A stretch of 64,000 bases of DNA from Acidianus brierleyi (GCF_003201835.2 NZ_CP029289.2:2240501-2304500); one strand, 5' to 3'. Shown: positions 28,921-37,451, numbered from the stretch's first letter. Notes: generated by a model from the letters alone, not told the origin. Made by a program: numbers and translations.

Positions 28921-29679
28921 CTATAACTTCTCTCCGTATTTAACAATATTTTCTGGATCATAAGCCGGAATAATTATTCTGCATTCTTCTTGGAGATAAT
29001 CATATGCTCTTATACATTCATAAATATCTTCTGCTATTCCTATAGGTGTCTTAGTTTCCAGATTTTTAGAAACGAAAGCTGCATCTGTTATACAAATTTT
29101 ATTATCAAGAATTATAGACATCGAGCTTCGATGATGACATCCAGTCCATTTCAGGAATATATCGCCTATTTTTTGATCATCAGTTAAAACTATTCTATTC
29201 CATGCTTCCTCAAAAAGATATTCTCTAACATATTTAGGTAAGTATACGTCTCTATTTAGGAAAGGCGAAGGAGAAGGGTTCACTACATCTTCAAACCAGC
29301 CTCTCCTAGAAAAAATCAATTTAGCTTTTTTAAAAAGATCTATATTACCTATAGTATAATCTTGAACTGGTGTGATTATTATTTGAGAAATATCGTCTGG
29401 TGTTAAATTAATTTTCTTCAAATGATTTTCAATTTTTTCTTCATCCTTTACACTAAATTTACATCTATCGCTTCCTGCCCATTCTCTCAAGAATTTATTT
29501 CTCAATGTGAGATCTCTAGCAAGACCAGTATTTATGAGAGTATAATTGTCTTCACTTTCTACCAAGAAAGAATAGAATGATAGTCTTATCCAAGAATTAA
29601 ATTCCTTCATCCAAAAAACTTCAGCTCCTGGTACTTCTCCATGCTCACCTACTTTAAACATATAAACTTGTTTAATCAT
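28921..29679 (-). CDS. Metallo-beta-lactamase-fold protein lacking most metal ligands
   Basis: About 252 residues with the overall layout of lactonase-like MBL proteins (YSFLVESEDNYTLINTGLARD near the start, LTPDDISQIIIT before the metal loop). The expected H-x-H-x-D-H is replaced by TPVQDYTIGN, leaving only the Asp; later a TGCHHRSS segment and ITDAAF align with the third His and bridging Asp. The ATG at 29679 is chosen because a TATA-like TTTTTATTTG lies about 30 bp upstream; an ORF extension to 29799 is unlikely. It is either catalytically dead or uses a changed site. Confidence 0.6.
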   Translation of the reverse strand: MIKQVYMFKVGEHGEVPGAEVFWMKEFNSWIRLSFYSFLVESEDNYTLINTGLARDLTLRNKFLREWAGSDRCKFSVKDEEKIENHLKKINLTPDDISQIIITPVQDYTIGNIDLFKKAKLIFSRRGWFEDVVNPSPSPFLNRDVYLPKYVREYLFEEAWNRIVLTDDQKIGDIFLKWTGCHHRSSMSIILDNKICITDAAFVSKNLETKTPIGIAEDIYECIRAYDYLQEECRIIIPAYDPENIVKYGEKL

Positions 29680-29936
29680 ATTGGGAACCTTTCTTTCTAA
29701 CAAATAAAAACCGTACCATACATGTAAGGATAAAACTATCAATAATCGATAAGAACATATTTTTATCAGATTTTTGTCTTTAAGGTAGAAATTAATCAAT
29801 TCAATATTTATTCCATTTCTTTACTCTTTTTATCAGTTCTTCCACCTTGAAATCTTCAGTTAAAAATATTTATTCCAGTTTTCTTATGTTTAAAACATTC
29901 TTTTTTAAGACATAATCCAAATAGCTTATTTTATTC

Positions 29937-31178
29937 ATGTATAACAATCTTGTTATGGAAGAAGTTCATAAAAATTTTTATAAAGAGATCGAAAAACAAG
30001 GAGACTTTATTATATCTCTATATAAAGAATTTATACCCATAAAAGCGTTAGGACCAGAGAACGGAGGCGAAGGTGAATACGAGAGAGCTAAGAAACTTAA
30101 GGAAATAATGATGAAATATTTTGATGACGTAAAAGAAATTGATGTTGAAGACGATAGAGTACCCTCAAAGATAAGACCTAATTTAATAGGAACAATAAAG
30201 GGAGAGAAAGAAAATACTTTATGGATAATAGCTCACATGGATACTGTACCAGAGGGTGATAGAAGCCTCTGGAAATACGATCCATTCAAAGTTAATGTTG
30301 AAGGAGATTACATTTACGGTAGGGGAGTTGAGGACGATGGTCAAGCAATAGTATTAGGAATAGCTTTAGCTAAATTGCTTAAAGAAATGAAAATTAAACC
30401 TAAAATGAATTTATCTTTATTAGTTTCTGCAGACGAGGAAACTGGAAGTAAGTACGGAGTGTCTTATTTAGCTAAAAATTATCAACTCTTTAAATCAGAA
30501 GACATAATATTAATTCCAGATGCAGGAAATTCAGAAGGATCAATGATAGAGGTTGCAGAAAAGAGCATTCTATGGTTAAGATTTACAGTAATAGGAAAGC
30601 AGGCCCATGCTAGCACTCCTGAAAAGGGAATTAATGCTCACTTCCTTGCAATGCTATTGGGAATTAATCTATATAATGAACTCCATGATAAATATAATTC
30701 TAAAAATGAGTTATTTGACCCTCCAGTTTCTACATTTGAGATAACTAAAGTTGAGAAGAACGTAGAGAACATTAATACTATACCAGGTAAACATACCTTT
30801 TACATGGACTGCAGAATTTTGCCTAAGTACAACATTGATGAAGTTATGAATACTATCAATGAGGTTGTAAAAACGTTTGAAGAGAAAAATAATTGTGAAG
30901 TTAAAGTTGAAATAGTAAATAGAGAGGACACTACAAGACCCACAGATGAAAATTCCGAAACAGTAAAGAAATTAAAAGAAGCAATAAAGGCAGTAAAAGG
31001 TGTAGATGCTAAGGTATTAGGAATAGGAGGAGGTACTTACGCTAAATACTTAAGATCGTTAGATCTAAATCCAGTAGTTTGGATGACTTGTGATGAAACT
31101 GCCCATTCTCCAAATGAATACGTTAGATTGAGTTACATTATTTCAGATTTGAAAACGATAGCGTATATGCTATTGTAG
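29937..31178 (+). CDS. M20 family metallopeptidase (DapE/ArgE-like)
   Basis: A 413-residue M20 enzyme: metal His in IIAHMDTVPEGD, Asp in GRGVEDDGQA, Glu pair in SADEETGSKYG, Asp in IPDAGNSEG and His in ETAHSPNEYV. The dimerisation or lid domain lies between about 200 and 310 (GKQAHASTPEKGINAH). The GGGEG-like GPENGGEGEYERA segment is typical of the archaeal subgroup annotated as M20 acetyl-lysine/diaminopimelate-type deacylases. The start could be ATG 29937 or 29955. Monocistronic. Confidence 0.85.
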   Translation: MYNNLVMEEVHKNFYKEIEKQGDFIISLYKEFIPIKALGPENGGEGEYERAKKLKEIMMKYFDDVKEIDVEDDRVPSKIRPNLIGTIKGEKENTLWIIAHMDTVPEGDRSLWKYDPFKVNVEGDYIYGRGVEDDGQAIVLGIALAKLLKEMKIKPKMNLSLLVSADEETGSKYGVSYLAKNYQLFKSEDIILIPDAGNSEGSMIEVAEKSILWLRFTVIGKQAHASTPEKGINAHFLAMLLGINLYNELHDKYNSKNELFDPPVSTFEITKVEKNVENINTIPGKHTFYMDCRILPKYNIDEVMNTINEVVKTFEEKNNCEVKVEIVNREDTTRPTDENSETVKKLKEAIKAVKGVDAKVLGIGGGTYAKYLRSLDLNPVVWMTCDETAHSPNEYVRLSYIISDLKTIAYMLL

Positions 31179-31352
31179 AAATCCTATATTTTTTATATTT
31201 TATTAAACAATTCTTTTTAACAAAAAGTTCAATGTAAAGAATATCCTTTTAGGTTAATTGAATAAAATCATTACTGAGATTCGCTATTTCTTTTTCACTA
31301 GATGAAAGCGTTTGACACAAAGTCTTTCTATATTTAAAATTCTAATTATCCT

Positions 31353-32033
31353 ATGAATGCATTGGATTTATTAATTCCAATAATTTCACTCTCAGTAGGA
31401 ATTATTCCATTATTTTTTGTAAAAAGAAATTTCTATTTGTTAATTTTAGCTTTAGGAGCGTATTTCGTGGCTATATTCTCAAAGCAAATAATACAATTAT
31501 CTTTTTTAGGGTTTTTCCTTACACCTTCATTACCTACATATTTAGCTTACGGTCTACAAACAGCTATACTCGAAACAGGTTTTGCTTATCTTTTTCTTCA
31601 CTTCAAAAAGAACTTACCTAAAGATATTTCTTACGGTTTTTCATATGGAGTATATCTAGCATTTTTCGAAAACGCTATATTATTAGGTATTCTATATTTA
31701 CCGTTATATATCAATAATACGTTTGGTTTTCCTAGCAATTTACCTTTAGATACCATTGCATTATCTTATCTATTACCTCATTTTCTTGATAGGGTAAGTT
31801 CTCTAATATTTCATACTTATATAGGATTTATGTCGTTTTTAGCTATAAGTACTAAGAAGATAACATATTTCCTATTAGCTATGCCTTTTGGAATGATAGA
31901 TTCACTAACTGCATGGTGGGATCTTAACCACAAACCAATTTCGTACTTAGAGTTTGCTATCATAATTTTCATAATTAATATTATATCAATATTTATAATG
32001 CTATATGCTAAAAATGCGCAAAACAGAGTGTGA
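31353..32033 (+). CDS. Polytopic membrane protein, YhfC-like
   Basis: A 226-residue protein with about seven membrane helices. The segment ILETGFAYLFLHF, then GVYLAFFENAILLG, and HFLDRVSSLIFHTYIGF resemble the conserved Glu and (E/D)R-x-x-S-x-x-x-H patterns of the YhfC/PrsW-like putative glutamic membrane proteases. The match is by pattern only. Stand-alone gene. If not YhfC, it is an unassigned integral membrane protein. Confidence 0.5.
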   Translation: MNALDLLIPIISLSVGIIPLFFVKRNFYLLILALGAYFVAIFSKQIIQLSFLGFFLTPSLPTYLAYGLQTAILETGFAYLFLHFKKNLPKDISYGFSYGVYLAFFENAILLGILYLPLYINNTFGFPSNLPLDTIALSYLLPHFLDRVSSLIFHTYIGFMSFLAISTKKITYFLLAMPFGMIDSLTAWWDLNHKPISYLEFAIIIFIINIISIFIMLYAKNAQNRV

Positions 32034-32121
32034 GTCCAATTAGTATTAATCATGTTTTTCATGAATTGATTTCCCATATAAGACTAAAAAATGGAAATTA
32101 TAGTTTTTCAAATTCAGAATA

Positions 32122-33147
32122 TTATGGTATTATTACTTGTCTACCTAAAACTTCACCTTTTTCAAGATCATTTAATGCATAATTAATTTCATCTAATTTT
32201 CTTTTTATGATGTAAGGTTTTATGAGTTCTCTTTCAGTTAAATTAACTATTTCTCCTAGTTCATTCATAGTACCATAATTACTCCCTATTAGTTGATATT
32301 CCCAAACTACCGAATCAAAAGTAGGTATTCTTAGATTCTTTCCTTCCATTCCTACCTCAATTATTGTGCCTCCACTTTCAAGATTTTTAGAAATGTTTAA
32401 TGTAGATTCTTCGTTTCCAACAAAATCTATAGCTACAGAAGCTCCATTACCATTAGTTATCTTATCTATTATGCTTTTTAATTCTTCAGGTTTGCTAGGT
32501 ATTGCTCCTAATTTTTCTATAAGATCGAGTTTTTGCTCTGATCTTGCAACAGCTATTACATTAACATATGGAGCCAAAATCTTAAGTTCTTGCAGTGCAT
32601 AAATACCTAATCCACCGAAACCATAAAGAATAACAGTAGAGTCAGCACCAAGAAACCTTAGAGACTTCTTAACTGCAGAATACGAAGTTAACCCTGCATC
32701 CGCTAAAGGTGCCGCTATTACGGGATCAATATTAATCTTATAAAGAAATTTAAAGCTAGGTACATACATGAATTCTGAAAATCCTCCAAAATAGAACGAC
32801 TGACCTGGTACAGTCTGATTTCTACATAACATGTATTTTCCTTCTCTGCAATATTTACAAGTTTGATCTCCCCATACTGCGTAAACTATTACCTTATCTC
32901 CCTTTTTCAAACCCTTAACTTCTTCTCCTACTTCAACAACAGTTCCAGCGTTTTCATGACCTAATACAAAAGGTAAATTTAAACCAGGTCTAGGTTCTGT
33001 TCCTTTCCATATCCTCAAATCAGTTCTGCACATTCCTGCACCTTCTACTTTTATTATTACTCCTTCACCTTTAGCCTCCTGAAGTTTAATATTACCTATT
33101 TCAAGAGGCTTACCAAACTCTTTCAAAATAGCTGCTCTACTTTCCAT
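32122..33147 (-). CDS. Zinc-dependent alcohol dehydrogenase (MDR family)
   Basis: A 341-residue medium-chain dehydrogenase. The catalytic zinc site shows in GMCRTDLRIW and GHENAGTVVEVG, and the cofactor site in LYGFGGLGIYA. The structural zinc loop reads WGDQTCKYCREGKYMLC: the first Cys of the usual four is replaced by Asp, comparable to the Glu seen in the Sulfolobus alcohol dehydrogenase. It oxidises alcohols or sugars with NAD(P). The closing YALNDLEKGEVLGRQVIIP is typical of Sulfolobus enzymes. Monocistronic. Confidence 0.88.
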   Translation of the reverse strand: MESRAAILKEFGKPLEIGNIKLQEAKGEGVIIKVEGAGMCRTDLRIWKGTEPRPGLNLPFVLGHENAGTVVEVGEEVKGLKKGDKVIVYAVWGDQTCKYCREGKYMLCRNQTVPGQSFYFGGFSEFMYVPSFKFLYKINIDPVIAAPLADAGLTSYSAVKKSLRFLGADSTVILYGFGGLGIYALQELKILAPYVNVIAVARSEQKLDLIEKLGAIPSKPEELKSIIDKITNGNGASVAIDFVGNEESTLNISKNLESGGTIIEVGMEGKNLRIPTFDSVVWEYQLIGSNYGTMNELGEIVNLTERELIKPYIIKRKLDEINYALNDLEKGEVLGRQVIIP

Positions 33148-33266
33148 ATAGAAAACACTCTAAATATCTTTTTAAGATAATAACCAAACAGGGAAGATCC
33201 TATCTTTAATATTTGGAAAGATTTTTGACAAGAGTCATTGTGACGAAAGATGATATTTACTCATTA

Positions 33267-34340
33267 TCAAGAAAATGCTTTACTTATTAAATGCTCTGAT
33301 GGACAATATTTTCTACTATCTTTCTTAACTATCCAAGACGAATCAATTAATTGATTTAGATAATTATAGATTTCAGAGTCACTAATTTCTATGCCCGTAC
33401 TTGCCTCTAATGCTCTTTTTATTTCGCTCCAGCTAGCACAGTTAACCAATGTTTTCATGATGGTTAAGTACCTATCTCTCGCTATAGCTCTGATTTTAAG
33501 AAAATTATTAAATTCTTCCCTTATTAATCCAATAGCACTATTTATTGTTTTAGTCAACGCTTCATTTAAATCTCTTTTTTGAGAGTAATAATATCCGAAA
33601 TATGTAAGCCACCCTGGAATTCCTCCTAAATTTTCATAAACTACATCGAAATCGTTAAAAATAATGTTTAATTCCTTAAAACCTAATTTTAGAAACTCCA
33701 CACTCTTCTCCTTATTAAAAGGATTTAACTCGATCTCATTCATAGCCCTTCCATAGAGAGGAGACCTGGGATTATCCTTCCCCAGATATCTGTACAATAA
33801 ACCCATTTTTGAACCACTCAATATTATTTTAATTTTCTTTAAATTATCAAAAGAATAAGCAAATGTTGGCAATAAGTTAGCTCCCCTTAGATTTAGTAAT
33901 TCTTGCGCTTCATCAATAGTTAATATAGCCTTATTTTCCGTCCAATCGTTTAGAGATTCTAATAAGAAAGAAATGTTAACTCTCTCATTACCTCCCCATT
34001 TTAGTCTAATCTCGTTTCCCATAACCTTTACTCCTTCTATTCGCTTAAGGAAGTCAATTATATTTGGAAATCTCTTGATCAATCTATTTATCTCTTTTTG
34101 TATTTCTAAAATCAAATCTTTATAAGATATATAGCCTATTTCTTCAAACTTCCTTAAGTCTATATAAATATAAGGAAGGTTGAGTTCATTTAGCGTTATA
34201 TGAATTACTGAAGACTTACCTGTCCTCCTAAGTCCTAGAACTAAAGTTATAGGTGAGGATAAGGACTTAATCTTATCTATCTCCTCCTCTCTATCAAAGA
34301 AATCCTTTCTAGATTCTTTAGGTTCTGGATCAAAAATCAA
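33267..34340 (-). CDS. Archaeal ATPase (PF01637-type AAA+/STAND)
   Basis: A 357-residue P-loop protein of the archaeal ATPase family: FFDREEEIDKI, Walker A GLRRTGKSS near residue 40, Walker B AILTIDEAQEL near 140, sensor IILSGSKMG, and a C-terminal winged-helix-like region (SWSEIKRALEASTGIEISDSEI). The family is multicopy in Sulfolobales; function unclear. The start is TTG at 34340; an in-frame TAG lies just upstream, so no longer start exists. The start codon touches a tandem hairpin repeat that probably regulates it. Confidence 0.8.
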   Translation of the reverse strand: MIFDPEPKESRKDFFDREEEIDKIKSLSSPITLVLGLRRTGKSSVIHITLNELNLPYIYIDLRKFEEIGYISYKDLILEIQKEINRLIKRFPNIIDFLKRIEGVKVMGNEIRLKWGGNERVNISFLLESLNDWTENKAILTIDEAQELLNLRGANLLPTFAYSFDNLKKIKIILSGSKMGLLYRYLGKDNPRSPLYGRAMNEIELNPFNKEKSVEFLKLGFKELNIIFNDFDVVYENLGGIPGWLTYFGYYYSQKRDLNEALTKTINSAIGLIREEFNNFLKIRAIARDRYLTIMKTLVNCASWSEIKRALEASTGIEISDSEIYNYLNQLIDSSWIVKKDSRKYCPSEHLISKAFS

Positions 34341-34376
34341 CTTCTACCCCCAGAAGTAACTTCTACCCCCAGAAGT
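34340..34376. promoter_or_regulatory. Tandem 18-bp hairpin repeat overlapping ATPase start
   Basis: Two copies of ACTTCTACCCCCAGAAGT at 34340-34357 and 34359-34376, period 19. Each copy is itself an inverted repeat (ACTTCT/AGAAGT, 6-base loop). The first touches the TTG start codon of the ATPase gene. Placed at the transcription/translation start, they are likely operators for autoregulation or an RNA structure. Confidence 0.7.
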
Positions 34377-34584
34377 TAATAAGCTATGCTAGTTTTTATA
34401 ATGACAAAATTATTTTAATGCGATAGAGAATTCCATAAGCTTAAATTAGTAGTTCTTAAATTCTTGTCAATTCTTATCTGAAATCATAATAACAAGCTAC
34501 CAGCTCATAGATTTACCAAAATTAAAAATATTTAAGATACTAGTTAGAGTAGAGGATGAGGTTTATTTATCTGAACAAGGGGTT

Positions 34585-34985
34585 CAAAGGGGGCGGAAGA
34601 CTCCACCATGCGGTAGACCCAAAATCTGATTAGTAAAAATAATTTTTATCTATTATTAGTAATTTATGGGAATTTAATGAAAATAAATAATTAATTATAT
34701 GATAATTTTTATAAATTTCAAAGTACCATATTAGATTTTTTATATTTCTACAAAGATAGAGCGAGGAATGTTATTGTAAATTAGGAAATGATAAGGAAAT
34801 TGATGATAAAATCTATTTTATTTATATTAATTATTCGATACATTATTCTTAATACTCTTGGTTATGAGTATAATGAAATATATTCCTTCGCTTATGAAGA
34901 AAAAATATAAGGTTTAATGTTGAATTTATATTTGTAATATGATTTTGGGTCTACCGGTAAGGGTGGAGATGGATTGCCCCCTTTG
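34585..34985. repeat. Inverted pair of about 43-bp degenerate repeats
   Basis: The left copy (34585-34626) and right copy (34941-34985) are inverted. They share an exact GATTTTGGGTCTACCG (16 bases), a GGTGGAG block and an exact CCCCCTTTG end, with a diverged middle. Both can be read as a GG...VDPKS peptide. The roughly 310 bp between them is AT-rich and gene-free. It looks like a decayed mobile element or two inverted gene fragments. Confidence 0.5.
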
Positions 34986-34988
34986 TAG

Positions 34989-35213
34989 TTGCATTTAAAT
35001 ACGTATTTTTCAAATATTCTATTAATGGCAGTCACTGACGGAGTAAGCGTCACTGAGACGCCTTGGTTAAAGCGAGGGTCTATGTGGTACGCCTCTGCTC
35101 CATTCGACAGTCCCATATTGGGATACTGTGGGTTCACATTAGTGCTCGGGGTCGGAACGACCCTTAGTGCCTGTGGAGCTGAGACCTCTACCTTTGGCAA
35201 GCCTCGGCTTTGA
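34989..35213 (+). pseudogene. Probable TnpB C-terminal remnant
   Basis: A 74-codon frame that ends in GVGTTLSACGAETSTFGKPRL just before an IS200/IS605-type right end. Sulfolobales TnpB proteins commonly finish with a similar ACGDETST tail. The catalytic RuvC and zinc-finger parts are absent. The higher GC here than in neighbours supports an imported origin. It is inactive. Confidence 0.45.
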
Positions 35214-35250
35214 AGCAGGAAGCCATGCCCGTTAGGGCGGAGTAGTTCAC
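35211..35250 (+). mobile_element. IS200/IS605-type right-end (reRNA-like) remnant
   Basis: TGAAGCAGGAAGCC, then a GCCC-GTTA-GGGC hairpin and AGTAGTTCAC. This order (GAAGCAGGAAGCC, hairpin, TAGTTCAC) is the conserved 3' end of TnpB elements in Sulfolobales, where it also forms the end of the guide RNA. It stops at the 3' end of the neighbouring enolase gene. Confidence 0.6.
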
Positions 35251-36356
35251 ACTAAAATATCTATACCGAATCCATATCCATCAAACTCTTTCTCATAAAA
35301 TACTCCCTTCTTAGGCTTTGGAGGATTTTTCAAGAAATCTTCCATCCACCTATATTTAGTTAAATATTCCGCCATAGGACATACGTATTGGGGACATGAA
35401 AATAGAAAGTGTAAATTATACGCAGTTGCAGTATGAGGTATAACTTGAATTCCATACGCCTCTGCCAAACCTTGTACTTTTTTCATTAATGTAATTCCGC
35501 CTGACCATAAGGCATCTGGCTGAAGTATTTCTACTCCGGAATCTGCCAAGAGTTTAAACTCCTGAATTCCGTATGCATGCTCTCCAGCTGAAATTGGAGT
35601 TCCTAGTTTGGATAATGATTTGTAAGCGCTGTATTCGTCCGGAGGCAAAGGTTCCTCTATCCAGCTTAACTCATATCTTTCCAATCTTTGAAACATTCTT
35701 TTAGCGTATTTTAAATTCCATGCCATCCACACGTCCGCCATTAATTCAACGTCATATCCTATAACGTCTCTTACAGCTTTGACCAGGTCCTCGTTCTTCT
35801 GCATACCAGCAGGCCCGTCTATAGGACTACAGCAGAATCTCATTTTCATGGCTTTATATCCCTCGTTAAGATATTCTTCGGCTTCCTTCTGCAATTCCTT
35901 AATATTAGTAGGATGGAGATGACTAGCATAAGCAGGTATAATTTCGGCTGTTGGACCTCCTAAAATTTTATACACAGGTTTTCTCATTTCCTTACCTTTT
36001 AGATCCCATAGCATTAGGTCGATAGAGCTTATTGCCATCATTATTATCCCTTTTCTTCCAAAAGGTAAAGTAGTTCGATAAAGGAAATCGTATATTTTTT
36101 CGGTCTCATCAGTATCTTTACCTATTATGCTGTTCTTCAATTTTAGTATAATATCTCCAACTAGGTCACTAACTTCTATTATGCTTTCTCCGTTTTCTCC
36201 TATCATTTTTACGAAAGATGTAGTATTATAACCTGCGGCTTCTAAAGGATTCGTTTTCTGAATTTCAGGATAAAAATCAGTAGGTTTAGTGTAAGGATAT
36301 GCCTCAAGGTTAGGTCTATAATTAGATTTTACGATTTTTATGTCTAGTATTTTCAT
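35247..36356 (-). CDS. Enolase-superfamily sugar-acid dehydratase, L-rhamnonate dehydratase-like
   Basis: A 369-residue MR/MLE-fold enzyme. Mg ligands are Asp in LMADVWMAW, Glu in WIEEPLPPDE and Glu in ISAGEHAYG, with LQPDALW and the base His in VIPHTATAYNLH. The KMRFCCSPIDGPAGMQKN block resembles the KMR..GP.DG..GM.KN signature of the rhamnonate dehydratase subgroup. It would dehydrate an aldonate to its 2-keto-3-deoxy form. It sits about 4 kb outside the main sugar-acid island and lacks the GTATAC motif in its upstream DNA. Confidence 0.75.
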   Translation of the reverse strand: MKILDIKIVKSNYRPNLEAYPYTKPTDFYPEIQKTNPLEAAGYNTTSFVKMIGENGESIIEVSDLVGDIILKLKNSIIGKDTDETEKIYDFLYRTTLPFGRKGIIMMAISSIDLMLWDLKGKEMRKPVYKILGGPTAEIIPAYASHLHPTNIKELQKEAEEYLNEGYKAMKMRFCCSPIDGPAGMQKNEDLVKAVRDVIGYDVELMADVWMAWNLKYAKRMFQRLERYELSWIEEPLPPDEYSAYKSLSKLGTPISAGEHAYGIQEFKLLADSGVEILQPDALWSGGITLMKKVQGLAEAYGIQVIPHTATAYNLHFLFSCPQYVCPMAEYLTKYRWMEDFLKNPPKPKKGVFYEKEFDGYGFGIDILV

Positions 36357-36503
36357 AAAAAATATTTCTAGACAAAGGGTAAATCTCAGTATCCAAACAT
36401 ATTCGGTTACACTAAATTACCGAAAACTCAACATAAATTTATCTTTCAACTAAAATATAAATCACCGTCTTTTCATGATTTTAATTCTAGAAACATATAT
36501 TTA

Positions 36504-36653
36504 ATGAGAATTGTTGAAGATAAGGACGGAGAAAGATTTCTGGAATTTGAAAGCAAGGAGGATTTGGAAGAGTTTAGGAAAATGCTAATTGAAGCTTATT
36601 ATGAACTTAATCCCGACCGTAAACGTCCTTATGAAACCCAATCTCCCAAATGA
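36504..36653 (+). CDS. Small acidic 49-residue protein, possible antitoxin
   Basis: A short ORF starting MRIVEDKDGERFLEFESKED and ending in ETQSPK, rich in Glu and Asp with an amphipathic helix (EDLEEFRKMLIEAYYEL). It overlaps the RelE-like gene tail to tail by 47 bp. Charge and size fit a RelB-like antitoxin, but antitoxin genes normally lie upstream on the same strand. Coding status is unproven. Confidence 0.4.
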   Translation: MRIVEDKDGERFLEFESKEDLEEFRKMLIEAYYELNPDRKRPYETQSPK

Positions 36654-36894
36654 AAACTACACAATTTTTTGGATCTACGCTGTAAAGTATCCTTATATCC
36701 CCTGTAACTTCTATGGAGAACGTAGGATTACCGTATTTATCTAACTTATTCTTCAACTTTTCTCTAGCGTATTTGAAAGGATTTTCCTGTAATATCTCCA
36801 GTTTATCTACTATTGACATTAATATCTCTAAATTTGAAAATCTCCTAACTACAAGGCTAAGTAAATCACCTTCGCTCTTAACATCCCTCATCAA
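36607..36894 (-). CDS. RelE/ParE-family toxin, possibly N-terminally damaged
   Basis: A 95-residue frame with RelE features: ILQENPFKYAREKLKNKL, then IEVTGDIRILYSVD and the closing VFIWEIGFHKDVYGRD, the family strand pair with catalytic Arg/His/Tyr positions. RelE would cleave ribosome-bound mRNA. Upstream in frame the codons read VACEKWDVRFL, which looks like the family's first strand (M-x-W-x-V-x-F), yet no start codon precedes it before a TAA. Translation would have to begin at TTG or ATG inside that strand, so activity may be lost. Confidence 0.6.
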   Translation of the reverse strand: MMRDVKSEGDLLSLVVRRFSNLEILMSIVDKLEILQENPFKYAREKLKNKLDKYGNPTFSIEVTGDIRILYSVDPKNCVVFIWEIGFHKDVYGRD

Positions 36895-36929
36895 GAACCT
36901 TACATCCCACTTCTCGCAAGCAACTTAAA

Positions 36930-37451
36930 GAGAAAAGGAAAACATATTTAAAAATCTTTCTAATCATTTATTATCTCGTTATGAATAATAGTTGTAATAA
37001 TGATAATAGTGATAGTAGTGAATCATATGCGTTACTGTAAATAACATTATAGCGTTATTTCAACATTTTTAATAAAAATGACGAAATTAGGTTTGGAAGA
37101 GATAAAATTCTATCAGAGGAGTAAAAAATCATAGAATGCTTCAATATGAATACTTGAAGTGAGTAAAAAGAGAATTCAGCAGTAGTTTCAGTAAGTTTTT
37201 GTTCTATCATTTTCATTTTTAGACTCTTAACGACTAAGAACTTTATGAGATCACTAATGCTGCATACTTTATCCTAATAAGTCTGAAAGATCATCACTAT
37301 GAGCTTAACCCTCTGGCAAGATAAAGCCTTGAAGCAGAAAGTCACGTCCGTTAGGGCGTGGTACTTCACCGTTAAAGCAATATCGTAATCTAGATTAAAA
37401 GTCATGTAGAAACAGTCTTTCACTAACTTAGTCTGCTTATTATAGTAAAAA
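36930..37451. other. Gene-poor region with IS remnant
   Basis: About 520 bp. It holds a low-complexity AAT/GAT/AGT-rich run near 36980-37030 and an IS605-type right-end remnant at 37326-37370. No credible gene. Confidence 0.35.
37326..37370 (+). mobile_element. IS200/IS605-type right-end remnant
   Basis: CCTTGAAGCAGAAAGTCACG, then CACGTCC-GTTA-GGGCGTG forming a 7-bp stem, and GTACTTCACC. It parallels the remnant at 35211-35250. No transposase frame precedes it, so only the end survives. Confidence 0.6.

Noticed and set aside
17444..29260. Further GTATAC hexamers inside genes (for example near 17444, 19225, 20155, 29245)
   Set aside because: They lie in coding sequence at about the rate expected for AT-rich DNA; only the intergenic cluster at 43.9-51.8 kb is unusual.
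34892..35200. 102-codon minus-strand ORF opposite the TnpB remnant
   Set aside because: It is antisense to a TnpB-tail frame and its reading frame is explained by the higher GC of that segment; no promoter or family support.
36980..37040. Low-complexity AAT/GAT/AGT run read as a 19-residue Asn/Ser peptide
   Set aside because: Too short, low complexity, no homologous pattern; likely simple-sequence DNA.
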